A DNA stretch of 46,740 nucleotides from contig DLSM01000002.1 in the NCBI GenBank assembly GCA_002500135.1, positions 1-46,740 of the forward strand, given 5' to 3'. The notes under the pieces are model-generated. The model was given only the letters and a program-made list of their open reading frames with translations. It was not told the origin of the DNA and ran no database searches. The translations under genes were made by a program, and so were the position numbers. Below, piece by piece: positions 7,820 to 15,938 of the stretch (positions are counted from its first letter, which is position 1; each line of letters starts with the position of its first letter). This DNA comes from Christensenella sp. UBA7862 (GTDB taxonomy: Bacteria; Bacillota; Clostridia; Christensenellales; UBA1242).

Positions 7820-8221
7820 TTACACAAAGGACAAAATAATCTCATAAACGGCAATTATGCAAAGCCCAATTCCAACAAGCAAAAACAAGATTGCTGGAAG
7901 ATAAAGTCCAAGTGATTTTGCGGAATTTTTCGCTTCAATCTTGCTTGCTGGTTCTTTGCCCACATAATAAACATCTTCGTCATAGTCGGTGTCCGTCACG
8001 TCAATATATAAGTCTTTTGTTGTGACATTTGTTGACTTTTTATATTTTTTCCAAAATCTCACCCCAAGGTCTGTTGCCATTGCACCCAAAACTAAAAGCC
8101 CAATGTATGCAACAACTGGTGACACAACCCCCACAACAAGCAGCAGCACTGCCGCCACTAAAAGCAAAATTTCTAACCAATAAGTCTTAAATATCGACCC
8201 TATTTTATCTTTAATGTTCAT
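7820..8221 (-). CDS. Small membrane protein of unknown function
   Basis: 133 aa from the ATG at 8221, chosen because GAGG lies 7 nt upstream. A GTG one codon earlier is also open. Two hydrophobic segments near the N-terminus (LEILLLVAAVLLLVVGVV and a following VAYIGLLVLGAM) are followed by a polar, acidic loop with IDVTDTDYDEDVYYVG, and a third membrane segment ends the protein. I do not recognise a family. It lies 33 nt downstream of another small membrane protein and is probably co-transcribed with it. Confidence 0.65.
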   Translation of the reverse strand: MNIKDKIGSIFKTYWLEILLLVAAVLLLVVGVVSPVVAYIGLLVLGAMATDLGVRFWKKYKKSTNVTTKDLYIDVTDTDYDEDVYYVGKEPASKIEAKNSAKSLGLYLPAILFLLVGIGLCIIAVYEIILSFV

Positions 8222-8254
8222 CACTTTACCTCAATTTGCTAAATGCCTTGCCCT

Positions 8255-8518
8255 CTACAAAATTGCAAAGATTATAATAACCAAAACTGCAATAACAAAT
8301 GCTAGCATATATCCGCCGTTTCTTTTTGACGAAGCATAAACTGCCCCGCATGAACATGTGACAATAAGCCCTGTCCAAAAAGCGATTTGATTGCAAATAT
8401 TTGCAAGTTTGCCACCCCAGTTAAAAACTCTTAGGTCAAAAAATCTTAAAAGCATTGCAATGGCAACAAGCATCACCGAGCAGTATGCCAAAACGTTTAT
8501 AACTTTCTTTGAATTCAT
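8255..8518 (-). CDS. Small three-helix membrane protein of unknown function
   Basis: 87 aa with three likely transmembrane helices: VINVLAYCSVMLVAIAMLL, a middle QIAFWTGLIVTCSCGAV segment and a very hydrophobic C-terminus (MLAFVIAVLVIIIFAIL). AAAAAGGAG-type sequence precedes the start. No motif gives a function. It appears to head a two-gene unit with the membrane protein at 7820-8221. Confidence 0.6.
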   Translation of the reverse strand: MNSKKVINVLAYCSVMLVAIAMLLRFFDLRVFNWGGKLANICNQIAFWTGLIVTCSCGAVYASSKRNGGYMLAFVIAVLVIIIFAIL

Positions 8519-8630
8519 CGTTTACTCCTTTTTGCACAAAATTACATTATAATTTTATCATTGCAATTTTACTATGTCAAACAACAGTGTCATTTATTGC
8601 AAAAAAAAATTATTTTTAGTCAAAAATTCG

Positions 8631-9653
8631 CTAATTTTTCTCATTTTTCAAGCCTTTTTCGACAAGAAACTTCTTAAAGCAGTTTGGAAGTGGTGCATGA
8701 AATTCCATTCTCTCACCTGTTTTTGGGTGGGTCAAAATAAGTCTTTCTGCGTGCAGCAGTTGTCCCGCAAGCCCAAATTTTTCGTCTTTTCTTCCATAAA
8801 GTTTGTCGCCAACAACGGGGTGTCCAATGTGTTTTGCGTGGACTCTAATTTGGTGTGTTCGTCCCGTTTTAAGTTCAAATTTTACAAGCGAAAAACCTCT
8901 GTTTTCGTCAATAACTGTGTAATGCGTTTCTGCAAATCGCCCTTGCCCACGTGGCACAACATAAATCATTTCGTGATGTTCCTTCCCACGTGCCAAATCG
9001 GTTGTTATGACGCCATTCTTGTTTTGGAAAATTCCATAGCACACAGCCTTATAAATTCTGTGGCAAGTTTTGTCTTGAATTTGCTTTTGGAGATTGCTGT
9101 GGCAAAAATCATTTTTCGCAACGACCAAAAGTCCCGAAGTGTCCTTGTCTATCCTATGCACAATTCCTGGGCGAATTTTGCCGTTTATGCCGCTTAAATT
9201 CTTTGTGTGAAACATAAGAGCATTGACGAGTGTTCCCGTTTTTAATTTTCCCGCTGGGTGAACGACCATTCCTTGTGGCTTGTTGACAACCACAATGTCG
9301 TCATCTTCATACACAATGTCAAGCGGAATGTCCTCGGGCAAAATGTCCGCCACCTCTGGCTCAGGGAGTTCAATTTCTATCTTGTCGCCAGTGTTTAATT
9401 TATATCCCGCTTTCACTTTTTTGCCATTGACAAGCACTTTCCCCTCGTCAATCAAATTTTTGATAAGACTTCTTGAAATGTCCGCAAGTTGCTCTGTCAA
9501 AAACACGTCAAGTCTTTTGCCGCTGTCATTTGTCACATCAAAGTGTTGAATGTTTGAGTTTTCTTCGCAGTCGTCAATCATCCCGTCAGTAAAAAGTATT
9601 AAATTGCCTTCTTTTTGTGGCAAGTTTATGTTGTTATAGTCTTTATCTTTCAT
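8631..9653 (-). CDS. rluD: 23S rRNA pseudouridine synthase, RluD type
   Basis: 340 aa from the ATG at 9653, which has GAGG 5 nt upstream. An upstream in-frame extension would overlap lspA without a ribosome binding site. An unusual N-terminal extension of about 35 residues precedes an S4 RNA-binding domain (RLDVFLTEQL...SRSLIKNLIDEGKVLVNG). The catalytic domain has the RluA-family motif HRIDKDTSGLLVVAK, with the catalytic Asp in HRIDKDTSG, and later GRTHQIRVH. Enzymes of this type modify uridines in helix 69 of 23S rRNA. It follows lspA directly, the same order as lspA-rluD (ylyB) in Bacillus. Confidence 0.92.
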   Translation of the reverse strand: MKDKDYNNINLPQKEGNLILFTDGMIDDCEENSNIQHFDVTNDSGKRLDVFLTEQLADISRSLIKNLIDEGKVLVNGKKVKAGYKLNTGDKIEIELPEPEVADILPEDIPLDIVYEDDDIVVVNKPQGMVVHPAGKLKTGTLVNALMFHTKNLSGINGKIRPGIVHRIDKDTSGLLVVAKNDFCHSNLQKQIQDKTCHRIYKAVCYGIFQNKNGVITTDLARGKEHHEMIYVVPRGQGRFAETHYTVIDENRGFSLVKFELKTGRTHQIRVHAKHIGHPVVGDKLYGRKDEKFGLAGQLLHAERLILTHPKTGERMEFHAPLPNCFKKFLVEKGLKNEKN

Positions 9654-9660
9654 ATTCGCC

Positions 9661-10152
9661 TCAATCTTTTCCCTCTTCTTCGTCTTTATGAACAAAGAAA
9701 ATATAAATTACAAGCAGTGCCATGCCTATGCACAAAAAACTATCTGCCACATTGAATGTTGGGAAACTTGGTGCAAAATCAAAATACAAAAAGTCCCTAA
9801 CTCCGCCTAAGAAAATTCGGTCAATAAAGTTGCCACACGCGCCGCCAACAACAAATGACATGGCTATTGTATATAGTGGGTGGGTTATGCGAAGTTTGCT
9901 TCCAACAACAGCGACAATAATGAAAAACACAACAGTCACCGCTATAAGAAGCCATAAGTGTTCCCCCAAAAAACCCCATGCACCGCCAGTGTTCAGTCCT
10001 TGTGCTTTCCTTATGCCAATAAGCCCTGGGATAAGTTCCAAATCTTTGCCATAAAACACAACTTTGCAAACAATATCCGCCACCACGACACCCACTATTA
10101 TGCAAAGTTTTATAAAAAAATTTTTCCATTCGGAATTTGTAAGTTTGCTCAT
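9661..10152 (-). CDS. lspA: Lipoprotein signal peptidase (signal peptidase II)
   Basis: 163 aa from the ATG at 10152. Four membrane segments are visible. The two catalytic aspartates lie in GNFIDRIF and FNVADSF, the conserved family blocks. LspA cleaves signal peptides from prolipoproteins in the membrane after Lgt has modified the cysteine. There is no ribosome binding site; the -10 box lies only 6 nt upstream of the ATG, so the mRNA is probably leaderless. A longer start (TTG, 10170) would overlap that -10 box and is unlikely. Confidence 0.93.
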   Translation of the reverse strand: MSKLTNSEWKNFFIKLCIIVGVVVADIVCKVVFYGKDLELIPGLIGIRKAQGLNTGGAWGFLGEHLWLLIAVTVVFFIIVAVVGSKLRITHPLYTIAMSFVVGGACGNFIDRIFLGGVRDFLYFDFAPSFPTFNVADSFLCIGMALLVIYIFFVHKDEEEGKD

Positions 10153-10158
10153 AGGGAC

Positions 10159-10186
10159 ATTATACAACAATTCTCATTTTTTTCAA
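10159..10186 (-). promoter_or_regulatory. Promoter placing the lspA transcript start at or next to its ATG
   Basis: Minus strand TTGAAA (10186-10181), 16 nt, TATAAT (10164-10159), with TG just upstream of the -10 box. Six bases separate the -10 box from the ATG. Confidence 0.6.
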
Positions 10187-10189
10187 AAT

Positions 10190-10222
10190 AAAAAAAGCAC
10201 CTCGCATTGCAAAGCACTTTTT
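10190..10222 (-). terminator. Intrinsic terminator of sepF
   Basis: In minus-strand RNA, AAAAAGUGCUUUGC pairs with GCGAGGUGCUUUUU through a 14-bp stem with four G-U wobbles and an AAU loop, followed by U-rich sequence. On the opposite strand the wobbles become mismatches, so the signal is directional. Confidence 0.6.
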
Positions 10223-10237
10223 GTTAATATACAAATG

Positions 10238-10687
10238 TTATTTTGCTTGGGTCATAATGTTTATTCCCTCTGGAGCAAGCAAGAAAAGGTCGCCTTGAAG
10301 TCGTTTTATGCTGCCTTTTAGGGCATAGACTGCACCGCTTAAAAACTGTAAGATTTTCTCTGAGTCTTGAGGTTTAAGTTGCCCAAGATTGACAATACAT
10401 GCTTCCTTTCGTCTTAAACATTCGACAAGAATTCTTATGTCGTTGTTGTCTTTTGGGGTGTAGATAATGAGATTTTTGCCACCAACTCCACTTAGGTCTG
10501 GAATTTGCGAAGAAACATTTGTGCTTTTGCTATCAAATTCGCCAACAACAAAAGAATTGGCAAGTCCGTTGTCAAAATTGCTATATTTTTCAGTTGGTGT
10601 TTGTTCTTTTGATTGCTTTTTGTTTTCTGGCACTTCTTCTTTGCCCGAAAAGCCCATTCCCTTAAAAATCGAATTAAAAAGTCCCAT
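10238..10687 (-). CDS. sepF: Cell division protein SepF
   Basis: 149 aa. The N-terminus MGLFNSIFKGMGF is the amphipathic membrane-binding helix. A disordered acidic and polar linker follows, and the C-terminal FtsZ-binding domain contains IIYTPKDNNDIRILVECLRRKEACIVNLGQL and SGAVYALKGSIKRL. SepF anchors and organises FtsZ at the division site in Firmicutes. In Bacillus it lies just upstream of ylmG-ylmH-divIVA-ileS-lspA; here it is upstream of lspA only. Confidence 0.93.
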   Translation of the reverse strand: MGLFNSIFKGMGFSGKEEVPENKKQSKEQTPTEKYSNFDNGLANSFVVGEFDSKSTNVSSQIPDLSGVGGKNLIIYTPKDNNDIRILVECLRRKEACIVNLGQLKPQDSEKILQFLSGAVYALKGSIKRLQGDLFLLAPEGINIMTQAK

Positions 10688-10765
10688 TTTTTCTCCTTTG
10701 GATATTATATTTTACAAATATTTCCCGCATATTGTCAAATATTTTAACGTCCCAAAATTTATTAT

Positions 10766-11701
10766 TTAGTCAAGTTTCAGTCCACCAACAAACTCTCTTA
10801 TAAGACTGTTTGGTGGCAAGATATTTGGGTCGATTGTTGAGCAATATTTAAATTTTTCAAGAAAAACTGCAATTTGCCCAATGTGTCCTAAGTTTTGAAA
10901 TTTGTCTAGCAGAATTTGCTTATACAAAAGTGGCTCGTAAGCGTGAATTGTGTTTAGAACATAATCAGCAGTTTTCTTAAATGGTGTTATGTTTTTGTCT
11001 TCGCCACGACAAACTTCTTCCCACATTTCAATCGTGTCTTCAATAGGACAATGTCTTTCCCTTTCGTCACGGGAAATTCGTCTTAGAAGCCTTAGTTGTC
11101 TTGGATACAAAATTGTTTTTCGTCCGCAGACAAAATTCTCGTCACAGCATAGATAAATTCTAAAAATTTTATCCACTTCAAGCCCTTCAACAATTTTTGG
11201 ATTTAAGGCGTGAATTCCCTCCATAATTATTATTTCATGTTCTTTCAAACTGCACTCCACCCACTCTTTTTTTCTCTTGTGAGTGGCAAAGTCAAACTGT
11301 GGAGTTTTTGTTTTGCCCGTTTGCAAAATTTCCTTAAAGCATCTTCTAACAGTATCCACGTCCAAAGCACAAATGCCCTCAATGTCGGGTTTGCCGTCAT
11401 CTCTTAATGGCAATGTGTCCATATCTAAGAAAAATTGGTCCATGTTAAGCGTATGTGAGCCGATGCCAAGTTTTTTAAGTTCTTCTCTAAGACGGAAACT
11501 TGATGTTGTTTTGCCCGAAGACGAGGGCCCCGAAATCAAAACAATTCGTTGCCCACGCACGGAAATTTCATTTGCAATTTCTCTTAGTTGGCTGGTGTAT
11601 TTTTTTTCTGCTGCCTCCACCAATTTGTATGGGTTTTCGTCTGCTAGTTCATTTATTTTTTCAATGTCAATTTTCGTTTCGTTCAAGATATTTTCCTCCA
11701 A
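10766..11701 (-). CDS. Uridine kinase / phosphoribulokinase-family nucleoside kinase
   Basis: 311 aa. Walker A is SGPSSSGKTTSS at about residues 55-66, and the substrate-binding region has NMDQFFLDMDTLP. The motif MEGIHALNP corresponds to the Walker B/lid region of uridine-kinase-like proteins. A pair of arginine-rich lid blocks follows (RQLRLLRRISRDERER). It matches clostridial nucleoside kinases that often carry a TGS domain in front; that domain is absent here. The likely reaction is phosphorylation of a nucleoside with ATP or GTP; the exact substrate is not clear. It is the last gene of the operon that starts with the SDR at 14883, 46 nt after the gene at 11748-13025. Confidence 0.8.
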   Translation of the reverse strand: MEENILNETKIDIEKINELADENPYKLVEAAEKKYTSQLREIANEISVRGQRIVLISGPSSSGKTTSSFRLREELKKLGIGSHTLNMDQFFLDMDTLPLRDDGKPDIEGICALDVDTVRRCFKEILQTGKTKTPQFDFATHKRKKEWVECSLKEHEIIIMEGIHALNPKIVEGLEVDKIFRIYLCCDENFVCGRKTILYPRQLRLLRRISRDERERHCPIEDTIEMWEEVCRGEDKNITPFKKTADYVLNTIHAYEPLLYKQILLDKFQNLGHIGQIAVFLEKFKYCSTIDPNILPPNSLIREFVGGLKLD

Positions 11702-11747
11702 TATGTTTTATGACAAAGACCCAACAAATAGTTATAAAACATATCTC

Positions 11748-13025
11748 TTAAGTTTCAAAATATAATTTGTGAGCAATGGCTCGAAGCCCGTCACAATCTT
11801 GCGCTTTGGCACAGGTCAAAAGTTCTTTTGTTCGTCCGTCTGGAATGTCGTCAAGGTCAATTTTTATTTTCTTTATAAGTGAACAGAATTCACCCAAAGC
11901 CCTGTCGACAATTAACAATGTTGACAAAACAAAGTCGTCTTTTTCAAAGAAGTTTTTGAAATAATAAGTCCATTTCTCGCTTGTCAAGTTGTCAAAAATT
12001 GTTTGAGCGTAGGCACGAGAAGAAGCATTTACTCCATCAAGACTGCCAAGGTAGCCCACAAGACTTGGCGTCACCACGCTTCGCAAGAAGAAATTTGGGA
12101 AGAATGTAATGTTGCTCAGTTCCCCCAGTGGAGCGGACTCATTTTTACAATTATAGTCATAGTGAAGTGATAAGAATAGTTGGCAATCTTTCAAAATGGA
12201 AGTTACAACAGAAATATCCGTTGAAAAGTCTTGCAACTTTATTCTCCCTTGCAAATTGTTAAATGTTTTTACAACGAGTGAACCCTCTGGCAAAGTTTTA
12301 AGATAATAAGCGTAGAATTTTTTGTCATTTAATGTTGCGCTGTCCCAAATAAAAGGAAGCAAATTTTCTGCATTTTTGCAAAGAATTTTGCATGATTTTG
12401 CTTCTTGTGGGTCGGCCGTTTTCAAAAGATAGAACAATATTTTTATAATAAGTTTTTTCTTTCTAGTGCTTGCTTCAACAATATCTGCATAGGTTTCAGA
12501 ATATGGCTCAATTTCCACTTCTTTAAGGGTGTTAAGAAGATTTACAATGCTTTCTGTAAATGACGAAAAGTCTTTAAGCAAAATGGCGTCAAAAAGTGAT
12601 ACAATTATGTATTTTGCTTTTTCTTTTTCAAGTTCGTCAATGGTTTTGTTTTCAGATTTTAGGCATTGGATAGTTTCCATAATTTCAATAATCTTCAACT
12701 TTTCTTCCCTTGTAATAAGCCCAAAATCGCATGCAAGTCTTAAGATATAAATGTCAAAAAAGTTTGAAATATAAATTTTATCAATCCAATGGGTTATCCC
12801 AACAACAAGTTCTTCTCCGCATGAAAACACGGCATCTCTTAGATATTTTATTGCCTTGTCAAAGACATATTCCACGACATAATTATTCATGCCAGACGCA
12901 AAAGACGTTGTAACAAACTCCTTGTCCTCGGCGGACAATGCACTGGGCGAATTTGCCACAATTTCTTCAAAAGACTTGTCGGAAATGTTGCACTTTTTCT
13001 TGGCATCATTCCACATAATTTTCAT
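11748..13025 (-). CDS. Unknown mainly helical protein encoded with the DAC-like protein
   Basis: 425 aa, predicted mostly helical, without signal peptide, membrane segment, Walker or metal motif that I can see. It is rich in Lys, Glu, Ile and Leu, with cysteines scattered throughout. The ATG overlaps the stop of the upstream DAC-like gene in an ATGA tetranucleotide, so translation is almost certainly coupled and the two products may work together. I recognise no family. Possible roles are a scaffold or effector for the DAC-like partner; this is inference from coupling only. Confidence 0.75.
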   Translation of the reverse strand: MKIMWNDAKKKCNISDKSFEEIVANSPSALSAEDKEFVTTSFASGMNNYVVEYVFDKAIKYLRDAVFSCGEELVVGITHWIDKIYISNFFDIYILRLACDFGLITREEKLKIIEIMETIQCLKSENKTIDELEKEKAKYIIVSLFDAILLKDFSSFTESIVNLLNTLKEVEIEPYSETYADIVEASTRKKKLIIKILFYLLKTADPQEAKSCKILCKNAENLLPFIWDSATLNDKKFYAYYLKTLPEGSLVVKTFNNLQGRIKLQDFSTDISVVTSILKDCQLFLSLHYDYNCKNESAPLGELSNITFFPNFFLRSVVTPSLVGYLGSLDGVNASSRAYAQTIFDNLTSEKWTYYFKNFFEKDDFVLSTLLIVDRALGEFCSLIKKIKIDLDDIPDGRTKELLTCAKAQDCDGLRAIAHKLYFET

Positions 13026-14059
13026 TTCTTAACCTCCTCGTAGAAGATTTCCCCCTCTTGAGAATGGAAATATACTCCCACGATTTTTCTCGTTCCAGAA
13101 TTTATAATTGCGTATGCAGCCCTCTTTCTCGCCCCGCCTGTTATGGCTTTTTTTGAAAATTTGTCGGGTTTTATGAACACGTTATAAGCCCTAATTCTGC
13201 CCATATTATCCACGATTGTTATGCCATCATAGTTTAGCATGGAAATAAATAATTCCGCTATGTTTGTAAGTTTTGCCTCAGAGTAACTCTTGCTCATAAG
13301 GAAACTTTTTGAAAATTCAATGGGTTCTTCAAGCCAAATTCCGTCTGCGAAGAACCCCTTGTCCTTGTAATCCTTATCAACAACAACACATATTGCCCCA
13401 TGAATGTCGTTTATTGCCCTGCGAAGGATATTTTCAAACATAATTTTTATTTCATTGAGTTTTGTTTTGGTGGTTTTTAGTTTTGAAAAACTTGAATTGA
13501 CAAAGCATTTTATAACACTTTCACGATTGAGGAAATTGCTGTCGTTTATGGAGAAATTGACGATAATATCCCCACCCTTTGCCCCACGAAGTGAAATTGC
13601 ATAAGAACTTAATGTGTCAAGATAGATTAAGTTGAGTTTTTCGTTTGTGGTGATTGCTGGCGTTTCAAACAAAAGTTGTGAAAGTGATTTTTCCTTTATG
13701 CTGCTCATAACTTTGCAAATGCCATAGATATATTTGTTATCTTTTATTTCCACATAGGCACACCAGTCGTTTTGGCAGAAAACTATTGACGCTTTAAGCC
13801 TAGAATTAAACATAGATTCATCTTCGTCACAAAAAAGTTGAACTTTGTAGAAGTTTGGAATGTTTTTGCTGACGATGTCAATGTTATTTAGAAACAACAT
13901 TCTTGGCTTGATTTTTTGCCCTTCTTCCTCATAACTGCAGAACTTGTAAAAATTTGAAATTATGTTTGTGATAAGTTTTTCGGGCATGGAAGGATATTCC
14001 TTTGCGATAAACCTTAAAACTGTATCTTTTGCTTCGGTGAAATATAGATTGTCTGCCAT
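13022..14059 (-). CDS. Divergent diadenylate cyclase-like (DAC/DisA_N fold) protein with an N-terminal sensor-like domain
   Basis: 345 aa. The C-terminal third looks like a DAC domain: ILRRAINDIHGAICVVV (DACs have RxxxHGG/HGA), then YDGITIVDNMGRIRAYNVFI with DGI at 278-280 in place of DGA, then GGARKRAAYAI at 308-315 in place of GTRHRAA, and a final KIVGVYFHSQEGEI strand like the VVSEETGxI end of DACs. The first two thirds could be one of the sensor domains found in front of DACs (DACN-type), but that is tentative. Active DACs make c-di-AMP from two ATP; the altered DGA and RHR motifs leave activity open. Its start overlaps the SDR stop as TAATG and its stop overlaps the next gene, so it is the middle of a tightly coupled operon. 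Confidence 0.55.
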   Translation of the reverse strand: MADNLYFTEAKDTVLRFIAKEYPSMPEKLITNIISNFYKFCSYEEEGQKIKPRMLFLNNIDIVSKNIPNFYKVQLFCDEDESMFNSRLKASIVFCQNDWCAYVEIKDNKYIYGICKVMSSIKEKSLSQLLFETPAITTNEKLNLIYLDTLSSYAISLRGAKGGDIIVNFSINDSNFLNRESVIKCFVNSSFSKLKTTKTKLNEIKIMFENILRRAINDIHGAICVVVDKDYKDKGFFADGIWLEEPIEFSKSFLMSKSYSEAKLTNIAELFISMLNYDGITIVDNMGRIRAYNVFIKPDKFSKKAITGGARKRAAYAIINSGTRKIVGVYFHSQEGEIFYEEVKK

Positions 14060-14883
14060 TATTCTGCTCCTTTCTGTGGATTGGTGGTTTTAGGTTTTTT
14101 GTGTCCTCCGAAGAACTTTTCGGTGAAATGAAGTAGTGCAGACACTGGGGAAAACCTCATCATAAAGTTAAGGAATTTGTATTTCGCACCTACGATGTAA
14201 TATGGCTTTGTTTTCTTCTTTTTGCAAATTTTGACTATTGCTTTTGCCACACATTCGGGTTTCATTCGCTTATCTTCTCTGCCGTCTATTCCCTCGGTGG
14301 CATTTTTTATTCTGTCCCCATAACGTTCATTTGTTTCAAAGTTTTTCACCCTATTTTTGGTGAAATTTGTTTTCACGTCCCCTGGGCAAACTGCAACAAC
14401 GTCAATATCTAGTGGCTTGCACTCCATTCTCATACAATTTGAAAGCATGGAAACAGCTGCTTTGCTTGAACAATAATATCCCCTATATGGAAGTGGAAAC
14501 AAGGCGCATGCACTACTTATATTTATAACTTTGCTGCCCTTTGGCATATATTTTAGCGCATATTTGTAGCAATAAATTGTGCCGAACAGATTTACATCAT
14601 ACATATTCTTTATTTGGTCGCTGTTTATAAGTTCGAGTGCCCCCGAAATTCCAAAACCAGCATTATTTATCAAAATATCTATTCTTCCAAACTGCTGACC
14701 GATTTTATCAAACACTTCTTTTACATTTTGCTCATTTGAAACGTCACAATAATAAAAATTTTTACTTTCCCCGTCATCATGTCTTGCAAGCGAACAAACT
14801 ATGTCGCCGTTACGCTCAAACATTTCCCTTGTCACCTTGCCGATGCCGCTTGTTGCACCTGTGATAACAACTATTTTTCCCAT
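14059..14883 (-). CDS. Short-chain dehydrogenase/reductase
   Basis: 274 aa from the ATG at 14883, which has GGAG 6 nt upstream; a TTG four codons earlier has no such support. The Rossmann signature TGATSGIG lies at the N-terminus, NNAGFG marks the central strand, and the catalytic Ser and YxxxK appear as INISSACALFPLPYRGYYCSSKAA. A C-terminal extension with a hydrophobic, basic stretch (FLNFMMRFSPVSALLHFTEKFF) suggests membrane contact. The substrate is unknown. It heads the operon that continues with the DAC-like gene. Confidence 0.88.
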   Translation of the reverse strand: MGKIVVITGATSGIGKVTREMFERNGDIVCSLARHDDGESKNFYYCDVSNEQNVKEVFDKIGQQFGRIDILINNAGFGISGALELINSDQIKNMYDVNLFGTIYCYKYALKYMPKGSKVINISSACALFPLPYRGYYCSSKAAVSMLSNCMRMECKPLDIDVVAVCPGDVKTNFTKNRVKNFETNERYGDRIKNATEGIDGREDKRMKPECVAKAIVKICKKKKTKPYYIVGAKYKFLNFMMRFSPVSALLHFTEKFFGGHKKPKTTNPQKGAE

Positions 14884-14921
14884 TTTGCACTCCAAGTCAA
14901 AATTATATATATAATGATATC

Positions 14922-14960
14922 AAAAAATGGCACAAATAACAAATGTTTGTACCATTTTTT
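14922..14960 (-). terminator. Intrinsic terminator of the SPOR-domain gene
   Basis: A 15-bp stem with one wobble (AAAAAATGGTACAAA with TTTGTGCCATTTTTT on the minus strand) begins 2 nt after the stop codon at 14963 and ends in a T-run. Confidence 0.8.
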
Positions 14961-14962
14961 CG

Positions 14963-15784
14963 TTATTTTTCATTTAAAGTTGTAAAAAGTGCTGCATTTT
15001 GCTCAGAAATATTGAACATTGCCTTTTTTAGAGTTGAAGTTTTGATGTTTGAGTCGCCTTTTGTCATAATTGTGTCATTTATTGTATTTGTGATGAAGTT
15101 CAGTGTGTCAAGAATTGCGGTTTTGTCAGATAATGATAATTTTGTCTTCATCTTTGCAAAGTTTTCTTCAATATTTCGTGATTTTTGATACAAAGTGGCA
15201 AGATTTGCATTAAGCGTGCCAAGTGGCGTTGCTCCGTCATCATATTGCAAGATTAAGTCATAAAGAGATAGCACAATTTCTCGTGGAAAGTGCAAAATCT
15301 GCTCAATTTCCTTCCTATTTTTGCCTTGGTAAGCAAAATTAAGTTCGGGAATTTTAAAATTTACAATTCTTGCGTTGTTTCCCGCTGCACATAAATTATC
15401 TCTTATTTCCTGAGCCTCAATCAGTGTGGGATAACTAGCACAAATGACAAAGAATTCGCCACTTTGATACACTTTTCCCATCCCGCCTTGTTTTTCTACA
15501 CTTTTTGCAGCCTCCAAGGCGTCTAGTTCTGTTTCATAGTCACAAATTGATACACAATAGAGTGTGTTTGCTGGAATTTCTATTCTGGAACGATTAAATA
15601 TACTGCCCTCATGAGTTATTACACTGGACACAAAGTCTGAGGCGACAAAACATACAAGGCAAAATAAAATTGTGCCAAAAATTGCGACAAATATGCCAAT
15701 TTTTGACCTATTTTGCGAAGAAATATATGATTTTGATAAATTTTTTCGTTTTTTTAAAAATTTTTTTGAAAAATATGTCACCAA
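14963..15784 (-). CDS. Single-pass membrane protein with a SPOR-like domain
   Basis: 273 aa from a TTG at 15784 (AAGGCGG lies about 9 nt upstream; GTG at 15781 is also possible). A basic cytoplasmic tail precedes one transmembrane helix (IGIFVAIFGTILFCLVCFVA). An extracytoplasmic region of the SPOR pattern follows: LYCVSICDYETELDALEAAKSVEKQGGMGKVYQSGEFFVICASYPTLIEAQEIRDNL. SPOR domains bind denuded glycan strands in division septa or sporulation septa. The helical C-terminal 130 residues are unassigned. The gene is divergent from groES-groEL and is monocistronic. Confidence 0.7.
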   Translation of the reverse strand: MVTYFSKKFLKKRKNLSKSYISSQNRSKIGIFVAIFGTILFCLVCFVASDFVSSVITHEGSIFNRSRIEIPANTLYCVSICDYETELDALEAAKSVEKQGGMGKVYQSGEFFVICASYPTLIEAQEIRDNLCAAGNNARIVNFKIPELNFAYQGKNRKEIEQILHFPREIVLSLYDLILQYDDGATPLGTLNANLATLYQKSRNIEENFAKMKTKLSLSDKTAILDTLNFITNTINDTIMTKGDSNIKTSTLKKAMFNISEQNAALFTTLNEK

Positions 15785-15787
15785 AAC

Positions 15788-15816
15788 TTGAAACCGCCTT
15801 TTTTGGGTTGTAAAAT
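15788..15816 (+). promoter_or_regulatory. Candidate groES-groEL promoter
   Basis: TTGAAA (15788-15793), 17 nt, TAAAAT (15811-15816). The predicted transcript would start near 15823 and carry a leader of about 115 nt. No CIRCE (TTAGCACTC-N9-GAGTGCTAA) and no CtsR site is present in the gap. Confidence 0.5.
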
Positions 15817-15850
15817 ATAATTGTAATGCTTAAATTTTTGCAAACGAACG

Positions 15851-15882
15851 ACCACAAGACATGTATTTGTTTTGTGGTTTTT
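15851..15882 (+). terminator. Terminator-like hairpin in the groESL leader
   Basis: An 11-bp stem ACCACAAGACA (15851-15861) with TGTTTTGTGGT (15868-15878), one G-T pair and a six-base loop, runs into TTTTT. It lies between the candidate promoter and groES, so it could work as an attenuator or end a short leader RNA. Confidence 0.5.
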
Positions 15883-15938
15883 GGCATGTTTATTTGTATG
15901 ATTTTGGGCATATTTATATGAAAAAAGGAGATAAAAAT

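Noticed and set aside
8574..9197. 207-codon plus-strand frame opposite rluD
   Set aside because: It is a shadow of rluD: no ribosome binding site, Cys/Phe-rich non-protein-like sequence, and the minus strand encodes an intact conserved enzyme.
15785..15938. CIRCE or CtsR operator for groESL
   Set aside because: Neither TTAGCACTC-N9-GAGTGCTAA nor tandem GGTCAAA heptads occur; only the terminator-like hairpin is present.
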